From Methylobacter sp. (GTDB lineage Bacteria; Pseudomonadota; Gammaproteobacteria; Methylococcales; Methylomonadaceae), in assembly GCA_026399025.1 (NCBI GenBank), contig JAPLRU010000047.1:2650-66649 (forward strand): a stretch of 64,000 nt of DNA. The letters are read 5' to 3'. A program made the position numbers and the translations under genes. Each line of letters opens with the position of its first letter. Position 1 is the first letter of the stretch. Shown here piece after piece: positions 1 through 7,586 of this stretch. The notes beneath the pieces are model-generated. The model worked only from the letters and a program-made list of their open reading frames with translations, did not search any database and was not told the origin of the DNA.

Positions 1-366
1 GGGCGGTTAAACGACCTGGATATTGTAAATCTGATAGAAGAAGTGGAAACCATGGGACGAAGCGAAAAGCGCGAACTGGAAAGCCGGTTAACGGTGCTGT
101 TAGTGCATCTTTTAAAGTGGAGGTACCAAGAGGTCAGGCGCGGAAGAAGCTGGGAATTAACCATTGTCGAGCAACGCATACGGTTTCGTAGGACGCTTAA
201 GGAAAACCCCGGCTTAAAGCCACTTTTAGCTGAAATCATAAGCGATGCTTATGAACTTGCCGTTATTCACGCAGCCAAAGAAACCAAGATCAGTCAAAAC
301 GTTTTCCCTGAACAATGCCCTTGGTTGCTTGATCAAATAACGGATGACAATTTTTATCCAGACTAA
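1..366 (+). CDS. DUF29 family protein, 5' truncated by window edge
   Basis: The frame is open from base 1 and ends at a TAA at 364-366, so the true start lies outside the window. The visible part has the DUF29 pattern: an N-terminal stretch (LIEEVETMGRSEKRELESRL) followed by LLVHLLKW, SWELTI, VEQRIRF and a C-terminal EQCPW motif. The internal ATG at 43 lies inside the conserved domain and is not a likely start. DUF29 proteins are small helical proteins of unknown function, often present in many copies per genome. A second member, at 40510, aligns with this one and shows that this copy has no insertion between SWELTI and VEQR. Confidence 0.85.
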   Translation, partial: GRLNDLDIVNLIEEVETMGRSEKRELESRLTVLLVHLLKWRYQEVRRGRSWELTIVEQRIRFRRTLKENPGLKPLLAEIISDAYELAVIHAAKETKISQNVFPEQCPWLLDQITDDNFYPD

Positions 367-386
367 ATTATAGAGCTTGCCACTGG

Positions 387-1868
387 TTAATTATGAGCAG
401 GATTTCCCTCAAGACTTTTATCCTGGTTAGCAAGAACTTTATCCTGATTGATATTATTCGACTCCCACCCCCCACCCAACGCTTTATATAAAGCCGTCAA
501 CGCCGTCGCGGTGGCGGTTTCGCTCTGAGCCAGACGGTCTTGGTCTTGCAGCAGGCGCAATTCGGCATCCAGCACCGTCAGAAAATCGCTCACGCCTTCC
601 CTATAACGCAGGCGAGCCAGCTCGTGCGCTTTGACGCCGGCTTGGGCCGCCGAAGTCAGCAACGCTTTCCGGCTTCGCTCCCGGTTGTAATTGACCAAGG
701 CGTTTTCGGTTTCTTCCAGCGCGCTCAGCACCGTTTGTTCGTACTCCGCCAGGGTAGCTTCGGCACGGGCGTCGGACGCTTTAATCCGAGCATAGACCCG
801 TCCCAGATCCAAAGCCGCCCAACTGATCCGAGGACCGACTGAATACGTGTCCGAGCCGACGCCGCCCACTGCCGACAGCGTGCTGGCTTCAAGGGATAGG
901 CTGCCGACAAAAGTCACTCGGGGAAAAAGATCGGCGGTCGCCACCCCGATACGGGCGGTTGCCGCTGCCAAAGACCGTTCGGCAATGCGAATATCGGGCC
1001 TACGGCGCAACAGCTCCGCAGGCCGACCGATGTTGATAGTCTCGGGAAGCGTGGGCAACGGCGCGGGCTGCGACAGTTTTGCGTTCAACGCGCCCGGAAG
1101 CTGACCGGTGAGGACGCTGAGCCGGTGCATGGCTTGATGCATGGCGCTATCCAAAGGCGGCATCAGGGCTCGAGTGGAGTCCAGCTGAGCCGCCGCTCTG
1201 GCGATGTCGAGTTCGGTACCGCGTCCGGCTTCGAATCTGGTCCGGGTGATTTCCAGGGTTTGGGCTTGGTTTTTGGCATTTTTTTCCGCTGTCGCCCATT
1301 GGTTTTGCAAGCCGCGCAATTCGAAATAATTTCTGGCCACTTCGGCGATCAAGCTGACGCCAAGATCCCGAAGACCGGCTTCCTGCGCATCGACTTCATC
1401 GCTACTGGCTTCGACGTCACGACGCACACGGCCAAAGAGGTCGATTTCCCAAAACGCATCGAAACCGGCGTTATAAAGTTTTAATTCGCGCGGCGCGAAA
1501 TTCCGGTTGTTTAAGGCGCCGACACTGCGTTTCTGCTCGTTGTAATTGGCGTGAGAGGTTACCGTCGGCGCCAAATTCAAGCCGGCCTCCAGGTACAAAG
1601 CCCGTGCTTCGCGAAGATTGGCGCGGGCGGCTTGCAGAGTGCGGTTATGTTGCAGCGTTTTATCGACAAGCTCGTTCAACTCGGGGTCTTCAAACAGCTT
1701 CCACCATGTCACTTCCACACTGCGCTCGGAAAATTCAGGCCGGTTCGCATTGCTGAAAATTTGGCCGGCATCGGTAGCCGGGCTCCGGTAATCGGGGCCT
1801 ACCGCGCAGGCGCTTAAGGTCGTGGCGCAGAAAACGGTTAAGCCGAGCATTCGGCTATGATCACGCAT
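387..1868 (-). CDS. NodT-family outer membrane efflux lipoprotein
   Basis: This is an outer membrane channel of the TolC/NodT class, which usually works with an RND or MFS pump and a periplasmic adaptor. From the start chosen here (ATG at 1866-1868) the protein begins MRDHSRMLGL, has a short hydrophobic signal segment and a lipobox LSAC followed by AVGPDYRSP, the usual start of the mature lipoprotein. Two OEP repeats follow, with the typical ELRGLQNQ region and ARNYFEL, and RRRPDIRIAERSLAAATARIGVATADLFP in the second half. The frame extends upstream to an ATG at 1979, but that adds 37 residues ahead of the signal peptide, which is unusual. No pump or adaptor gene is adjacent in the window, so its partner must be elsewhere. 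Confidence 0.88.
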   Translation of the reverse strand: MRDHSRMLGLTVFCATTLSACAVGPDYRSPATDAGQIFSNANRPEFSERSVEVTWWKLFEDPELNELVDKTLQHNRTLQAARANLREARALYLEAGLNLAPTVTSHANYNEQKRSVGALNNRNFAPRELKLYNAGFDAFWEIDLFGRVRRDVEASSDEVDAQEAGLRDLGVSLIAEVARNYFELRGLQNQWATAEKNAKNQAQTLEITRTRFEAGRGTELDIARAAAQLDSTRALMPPLDSAMHQAMHRLSVLTGQLPGALNAKLSQPAPLPTLPETINIGRPAELLRRRPDIRIAERSLAAATARIGVATADLFPRVTFVGSLSLEASTLSAVGGVGSDTYSVGPRISWAALDLGRVYARIKASDARAEATLAEYEQTVLSALEETENALVNYNRERSRKALLTSAAQAGVKAHELARLRYREGVSDFLTVLDAELRLLQDQDRLAQSETATATALTALYKALGGGWESNNINQDKVLANQDKSLEGNPAHN

Positions 1869-1979
1869 AAAGAGTAAGGCTTTCGACGGCGGTATAAGGC
1901 CGCAAAGTTGTGCGGAAGGCATTATTTTCATAAGTAGTGTCATCGTTAAGGTAATTTGTAACTTGCGTTTTTTCGGCAT

Positions 1980-2544
1980 CCCGTAAGATTAACTATTCTC
2001 CCTGATTTTCGGCGCTTATGCTTGACTTAATGGTAGTGACGCTCCCGCATCCCGTAGCGCTTGAACACTCATCGTTATCATGCGCGGTGGTCGCTGCGGC
2101 GATTATGGCTCAGGTAATGCAGACGGCTTTCCCTTTAAAAATATTTTCAAATCCGAAGCATTGCCCTCTTGAAAGGGTGCTCCTTAGAGAGTTTCGCCGG
2201 CTTGGCTTGATCTATTTGGATGTGCTCAATTGATGCGGCCTTATGCGGGGAAATAAAGATAGCTTAGACGTAATTTTTATGTAAAATGATGAAAATGAGT
2301 AAACTAATGAAAATAAGTAAATTAATGAAAGTCCTTATTATGGCTAATTTTCCAGCTATTAACCGATTCCGAAAGTGTTTGCGGAGCGATTGCAATGCGT
2401 CGCTCACCACTTATCGCAGCCTGCCGATTCAAAAATCGCCAAGCTTTCTCAACCCTCTAAAAAACCAAGAGCTTATCGCCACCTTATCCTTCCAAAGCGC
2501 CGCGGCCCGTGTGCAATCCCGAATCCCTGCAATCGGTGAAATCT
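1980..2544. other. Intergenic region with an 18-bp tandem repeat
   Basis: There is no convincing gene between the divergent efflux gene and the HTH-receiver gene. Small open frames at 2018-2233 and 2286-2552 lack a ribosome binding site and family resemblance. At 2289-2330 an 18-bp unit, ATGAAAATGAGTAAACTA, is repeated with four changes and followed by a partial third copy. The region should carry the promoter of the gene at 2545, but no clear -35/-10 pair can be singled out. Confidence 0.5.
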
Positions 2545-3141
2545 ATGAGTAAACTGGATAGCGTACAACCGGAAAAATATCTTTCTACCCGCGAGGCCGC
2601 CGCCCGCTTGGGTGTGGCTTTGTCAACGGTACAGGCTTGGGTCGAAAACGGGGTGCTGCCCGCTTGGAAAACCGCCGGAGGCCACCGCCGTATCGCCATT
2701 GACGCTATTGAGACTATCCGTTCGCAGCAGCAATCTATTCTCGCTCCGGCCACGGAGCCGGATTTGCTTAAAGTGCTGGTTGTCGAAGACGATCCGATGC
2801 AGCGGGAGATTTATCGCTTGCAATTCGCCGAATGGCAATTGCCGGTCATGCTGGTGATGGCTGAGGACGGCTTCGAAGGACTGATGTTGATCGGCCGCCA
2901 TAGCCCGGATTTGATCATCACCGATTTATCAATGCCGGAAATGGATGGCTTTAAAATGATTCGACGGCTAAAAGTACAGTCGATTAGCAACGCCGCCATT
3001 CTCGTCGTTACCGCTATGACCACAAACGAAATCGAAAGCCAAGGCGGACTCCCGTTCGATGTCCCGGTATACCCGAAACCGATTCCTTTCACCGCACTAC
3101 GGCCGCTGCTGGAACATTTGACCAGAAGAGTGTCGGCATGA
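2545..3141 (+). CDS. Excisionase/MerR-type HTH fused to a response-regulator receiver
   Basis: Predicted length is 198 aa. The start at 2545 follows GGTGA with suitable spacing, and an in-frame upstream start at 2509 has no such site. Residues about 10-55 form an excisionase-like helix-turn-helix (STREAAARLGVALSTVQAWV, then GVLPAWKTAGGHRRI). A receiver domain follows from about residue 75, with the acidic pocket in VVEDDP, the phospho-acceptor Asp127 in ITDLSMPEMDG, a conserved Thr in VVTAMT and a Lys in YPKPI. The order DNA-binding domain first, receiver second is the reverse of most response regulators. The stop overlaps the next gene's ATG (ATGA at 3138-3141), so the two are probably translated together. 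It likely binds DNA or acts as a scaffold controlled by phosphorylation; the target is unknown. Confidence 0.85.
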   Translation: MSKLDSVQPEKYLSTREAAARLGVALSTVQAWVENGVLPAWKTAGGHRRIAIDAIETIRSQQQSILAPATEPDLLKVLVVEDDPMQREIYRLQFAEWQLPVMLVMAEDGFEGLMLIGRHSPDLIITDLSMPEMDGFKMIRRLKVQSISNAAILVVTAMTTNEIESQGGLPFDVPVYPKPIPFTALRPLLEHLTRRVSA

Positions 3142-6100
3142 GTGCAACCGAGCAACTTGCACAAGAAATTCACGCATTAACGGAGAAATTGACCGGAGAC
3201 GGCTGGGACCGTCTTCGCGGTCTCCGCTTGGCGCACGTCGCGACGCTGGTTAGCGAAGAGTGTAAGCGCGTCAATTGGCCGGAAGCCGGCGGTCGCGCCG
3301 AAGAACTTGCCCATTTGTTCGGCGAATTCGCGCAGGAAGCGCCCAAGGACCTCAGGCTGAAATCCGTTCTGCAAGCCGCTACAGCATTGGCTGATTTATT
3401 AAGCGCAGGCCGACATGACGGCCATATGGAGCGGAGTTTTTTGCCCGCTCGACCGCAAGAGTGGTTGTTTGCGCTGACCGGCAGTGTTTTCGACAGCAAC
3501 CCGGAGTTGGCTGAAAGTTTGATTGCATGGGGGTTTTCAGTGACTCGGGTGGAGCATATCGATGCGGTGGCCGACACTTGCCAGGCCGCGCAGGTGATTC
3601 TGATTGCCTCCGCCGCTTGGTTGGCCGATAACGCAGAACGCGTAGCCGCTCTGTTGCCGGTTGCTAATGACCGCTTCCCCGCTGCTTTGTTGCTGGTGGC
3701 GATTGCCGATACCGACGATTTTCGCACTCAAGTCAAAGCACGGCGGCTCGGTGCGCAGCTGCTGCTCGATCCGCCGGTGGATGCCGTGCAGCTGACGACT
3801 AAGCTGGCCGGTTTAGCCTGGATGCCGCGCAGCCCCTATCGCGTCATGCTCATTGATGACGATGCCGCGGTGCTGGCCTTGCACGCCGATATTCTGCAAA
3901 GCGTCGGCTTCGAAGTATTGGCCGTGGACGATCCGGTTGCCGCGCGGGATTTTTTAAGCGACTTCGCCCCTGAAGCGTGTGTGTTGGATGTGGAAATGCC
4001 TGCTTGCCGGGGAACCGATCTCGCCGCCTTGTTGCGTCGGGATAAGCGCTACGCCCACTTGCCGATTATCTACCTGTCCGCTTTTGCCGATGTCGACCAC
4101 CAGCTCGATGCGCGCTACGCCGGTGGCGAGGATTATCTGGTCAAGCCGGTCGATACGCGTTTGCTGGTCACCGCGGTTATGGCGCGGACGCAGCAATTTC
4201 GCCTGCTTGAAACCGCCTATCGGCAACGTCGGCAGACCTGGAAACAGCTTGACGATCTCAGGACCGCCGTTGATGCGCATGCTATCGTTTCCATTGCGTC
4301 CGCTGACGGCACCATCATCGAGATCAACCGCAAGTTCTGCGAACTCAGCGGTTACAGCCGCGAAGAATTAATCGGCCGCAATCATCGCATCGTCAAATCC
4401 GGCCACCATCCCCCGGCATTTTTCGAAACCCTATGGCGGACGATAAGCGCAGGTCAAATCTGGCGGGGCGAAGTCAAAAATCGACGCAAAGACGGCAGCT
4501 TCTATTGGGTGCAAAGTACCGTAGCGCCGATTTTGGACGAATTCGGCGTACCGGAACTCTATATTTCCATCCGTACCGATATTACGGTGCAAAAGCGTAT
4601 CCAGGCAAAACGGCAACACCAAACCCGCTTGCTCGATCTGTTGCGTCAAGTGTTGCAACACTACATTGTCAACGAGGATATCGGAACAGCCGCTACCTTG
4701 TTGCTGGACGGTATGCTGTCTTTAACCGACAGCGCTTACGGATTCCTGGGCGAAGTTCTGCATGACTCTGACGGTAAGCCTTACCTTAAAGCGCATGCCT
4801 TGAATAATGTGGTCTGGAATGATAAGAGCCAAAGCCTTTATGTCGAAAAACATACGCCAACGCATGAGTCGCTCAATCTTGACGGCGTTATTGGCTCGGT
4901 GTTGCGTAGCGGAGAAGTCGTCAGCGCTAGCGATCTTACCGATGCTCCCAGCCGTTGGTCCGAAAGACATTCGCCACCGGAAGATTTTATCGGCGTGCCT
5001 ATTATCCATGCGCAGACACTGATCGGCGTAGTGGCTTTGGCGAACCGGTCCGACGTTTACGATACAGCGTCCATAGCCGGTTTTCTGCAACCGTTTACAG
5101 ACACTTACGCCAAAATCCTCGAAGCGGGGCAGCAGAGGCATTTTCAGCAGCAGGTTATCCTCGACTTGCAGCAGGCAAAAGATGCCGCGGAGCGCGCCCA
5201 TCAAACCCAGTCGGAATTCCTCGCCGACTGGGGGCTTGGTTTTCGCACACCTTTGAACGCGATGCTCGCTTATAGCCAAATCCTGCAAATGAACAGTGCC
5301 CGGGATGACGAAACCCGGCAGCAACTCGGCGAAATTGTAAAAGCCGGGCAACAGCTCAGTCGTCTGCTGGGCGCTTTGTGCGTCGGTAATAACACTAAAG
5401 ACCTGGCCGAAGCAGGGCAAGGGGCCGTATCGTCCGGCAAAGCATCGATTGTCGTCGAAGCCGAAGGCTTAGGCACTTCGGCGCAACGGCGCATTCTCGT
5501 CGCCGAAGATAATCCCGCCAATCAAGCGGTGTTGCGTATGCAACTTGGCGTATTGGGCTATGCCGTCGATATTGCCGCGGACGGCGGGGCGGCCTTGCTT
5601 AAATGGCAGACCGTCGGCTACGATTTAATTCTCTCCGACCGCAATATGCCCGGTATGGACGGCCTGGAATTGACCCGCGCCATCCGTGCCAGCGAAAGAG
5701 AAAACGGCGCTTATGTACCTATTATTGCGATCACTGCCGCTCAGCACCCGGAGGAGCTTTTGTTGTGCAAAGAATCGGGCATGGATGATGTATTGGCTAA
5801 ACCCATTGAACTTGACGACCTGAGGAAAATGCTGGAACGCTGGCTGCAACCGGTTTCAGCGCCGCTATCAAGCAACCACGCCCCGATTGCCCAAACCGGA
5901 GAAAATAAAGCCATCCTGGATACCGATTATTTAGCCCGGATTATCGGTAACGCCGACGCCAAACAAACCCGTGAGCTGATCGATTTGTTTACCAGCACGG
6001 TACGCAACGACCTGTTCGATTGCAAGCAACATGTCGTCGAGCGCAATGGCCGCGCCTTAGCCTTGGTCATGCATAAACTCAAATCCTCAGCGCGCATGGT

Positions 6101-7475
6101 AGGCGCTCTAGGCTTCGCTCATGTGGCCGAAAATCTTGAGGAAGTCGCTAAAGCCAATCGGATAGAGGCATCGGCAATCTTGCTCACCGAGTTGGGTCAT
6201 GCGCTGAGCGATGTGGAAACGGCCGTGAGCCGGCTCAACATGTCAACCGTTCCAACGATGACGAGTGCGGATACGGCCACGATAGCAACGGAAATATTGC
6301 CGAATTGCGTATTGGTGGTGGACGACGACCCGGTAGCACGACGCCAAATTACCGTGTTGTTGCGTTCATTGGGCGTTGTGGATGTGCTGACGGTTGAGGG
6401 AGCCGAAACGGCGTTGATAGAACTCACCCGCGCCAACGGCGGCATCGATTTGCTGATCAGTGACCTTAAAATGCCCGGTATGGACGGCGTTGAGTTTTTA
6501 CGCCATTTGGCCGACCGTAGCTACCAAGGCTGTATGATCATTTCCAGCGGCGTCGATGAACGTTTGTTGCAGACCGCGGCCGACATGGTTCGCGCCAAAG
6601 GCATGAATCTACGCGGCATCCTAAAGAAGCCGGTGACGCGGGACGCTCTGCTGTTGCTGTTGACCGCCCCTTGCGAAACAACGGCCGCGCCTTTGGCGCA
6701 ACATGAAAAGGTCACAATTACGCCGGATGACATCCTGGAAGGCATTCGCCGCAACGAATTCGAGGTGTATTTTCAACCTAAAGTGGACGCGGCCACGCTG
6801 AGCGTTGTCGGCATGGAAGCCTTGGCGCGTTGGCGGCACAACGGCGAAAAAATCCCTCCCGACGTTTTCATCGGCATAGCCGAGCATCATGGTCTGATCG
6901 CCTCACTGTCCGAGGTATTGGTCACCAAAGCACTGATCGGCGGAGCCCGTCTGGCCGAAGCGGGGTATTCCTTAACGATTGCGGTCAATCTCTCGGCCAA
7001 TTGGCTGTCCGACATCCGACTGCCGGAATTCATCTTAGCCAGCGTTCAGGCCACCGGCTTCAAGGCTGAAAACCTGATTTTGGAAATCACCGAAACCGGG
7101 GTGATGGAGGATATGGCCACCGCCCTGGACGTAATGACCCGGCTGCGGCTCAAGGGCTTCAAACTGTCCATCGACGATTTCGGCACCGGCTATTCGTCTT
7201 TGGAACAATTACAGCGCATCCCTTTCAGCGAACTTAAACTCGACCGGAGTTTTGTTCAAGGCGCTTCGGAAAAGCCCGCCACACGGGCAATTTTGGCATC
7301 GACGCTGAGCATGGCGATGAAACTGAAATTATCCACAGTGGCGGAAGGCGTCGAGACCCGACAAGATTTGGACTTGGTGCGCGGCCTCGGTTGCGACCTC
7401 ATTCAGGGGTGGTATATCGCCAAGGCGATGCCGATGGAACAACTGTTGATATGGCTCAAGGAGCATAAAGTATGA
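3138..7475 (+). CDS. Multi-receiver PAS-GAF-HPt-EAL hybrid with degenerate kinase core
   Basis: This is a 1445-aa soluble signalling hub. Domains in order: a degenerate receiver-like N-terminus (about 80-225); receiver 1 (about 233-350, Asp284); PAS (about 372-490, with NRKFCELSGYSREELIGRNH); GAF (about 505-660); a HisKA-like helix (about 685-750); receiver 2 (about 784-905, Asp834); HPt (about 926-1030, His979 in MHKLKSSARM); receiver 3 (about 1055-1175, Asp1109); and EAL (about 1192-1440). In the HisKA-like part the motif reads FLADWGLGFRTPLN instead of FLxxMSHELRTPLN, putting Leu700 at the phospho-acceptor site, and no HATPase domain follows. It therefore should not autophosphorylate. The EAL domain looks active for c-di-GMP hydrolysis (MEALARWR with Glu1227, DDFGTGYSS, KLDRSFVQG). 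It is coupled to the HTH-receiver gene by a 4-nt overlap and is followed by a hybrid kinase that could supply phosphate. Confidence 0.9.
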   Translation: MSATEQLAQEIHALTEKLTGDGWDRLRGLRLAHVATLVSEECKRVNWPEAGGRAEELAHLFGEFAQEAPKDLRLKSVLQAATALADLLSAGRHDGHMERSFLPARPQEWLFALTGSVFDSNPELAESLIAWGFSVTRVEHIDAVADTCQAAQVILIASAAWLADNAERVAALLPVANDRFPAALLLVAIADTDDFRTQVKARRLGAQLLLDPPVDAVQLTTKLAGLAWMPRSPYRVMLIDDDAAVLALHADILQSVGFEVLAVDDPVAARDFLSDFAPEACVLDVEMPACRGTDLAALLRRDKRYAHLPIIYLSAFADVDHQLDARYAGGEDYLVKPVDTRLLVTAVMARTQQFRLLETAYRQRRQTWKQLDDLRTAVDAHAIVSIASADGTIIEINRKFCELSGYSREELIGRNHRIVKSGHHPPAFFETLWRTISAGQIWRGEVKNRRKDGSFYWVQSTVAPILDEFGVPELYISIRTDITVQKRIQAKRQHQTRLLDLLRQVLQHYIVNEDIGTAATLLLDGMLSLTDSAYGFLGEVLHDSDGKPYLKAHALNNVVWNDKSQSLYVEKHTPTHESLNLDGVIGSVLRSGEVVSASDLTDAPSRWSERHSPPEDFIGVPIIHAQTLIGVVALANRSDVYDTASIAGFLQPFTDTYAKILEAGQQRHFQQQVILDLQQAKDAAERAHQTQSEFLADWGLGFRTPLNAMLAYSQILQMNSARDDETRQQLGEIVKAGQQLSRLLGALCVGNNTKDLAEAGQGAVSSGKASIVVEAEGLGTSAQRRILVAEDNPANQAVLRMQLGVLGYAVDIAADGGAALLKWQTVGYDLILSDRNMPGMDGLELTRAIRASERENGAYVPIIAITAAQHPEELLLCKESGMDDVLAKPIELDDLRKMLERWLQPVSAPLSSNHAPIAQTGENKAILDTDYLARIIGNADAKQTRELIDLFTSTVRNDLFDCKQHVVERNGRALALVMHKLKSSARMVGALGFAHVAENLEEVAKANRIEASAILLTELGHALSDVETAVSRLNMSTVPTMTSADTATIATEILPNCVLVVDDDPVARRQITVLLRSLGVVDVLTVEGAETALIELTRANGGIDLLISDLKMPGMDGVEFLRHLADRSYQGCMIISSGVDERLLQTAADMVRAKGMNLRGILKKPVTRDALLLLLTAPCETTAAPLAQHEKVTITPDDILEGIRRNEFEVYFQPKVDAATLSVVGMEALARWRHNGEKIPPDVFIGIAEHHGLIASLSEVLVTKALIGGARLAEAGYSLTIAVNLSANWLSDIRLPEFILASVQATGFKAENLILEITETGVMEDMATALDVMTRLRLKGFKLSIDDFGTGYSSLEQLQRIPFSELKLDRSFVQGASEKPATRAILASTLSMAMKLKLSTVAEGVETRQDLDLVRGLGCDLIQGWYIAKAMPMEQLLIWLKEHKV

Positions 7476-7586
7476 GCTGTAAGGAAAGCTTTGCCCGCCG
7501 GAGCAGCGCTCAGGCAGATAAGCCGCTTAAGCAAGGCCTTATGCCGATTTGCCCCGTGCTCTTCGTGGATTAATCCTGTTTTTACA

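Noticed and set aside
1869-1979. Upstream start for the efflux lipoprotein
   Set aside because: It would put 37 extra residues ahead of a standard signal peptide and lipobox.
2018-2552. Two small open frames before the HTH-receiver gene
   Set aside because: Neither has a ribosome binding site or family features, and the second runs into the better-supported start at 2545.
4722-5420. 232-codon open frame on the minus strand inside the EAL hub gene
   Set aside because: It lies wholly opposite a gene with clear domains, has no ribosome site or known family, and follows from codon bias of the real gene.
7491-7586. TTG start for the THI5-sensor kinase
   Set aside because: The added residues are not signal-like, while ATG at 7587 or 7596 gives a normal signal peptide.
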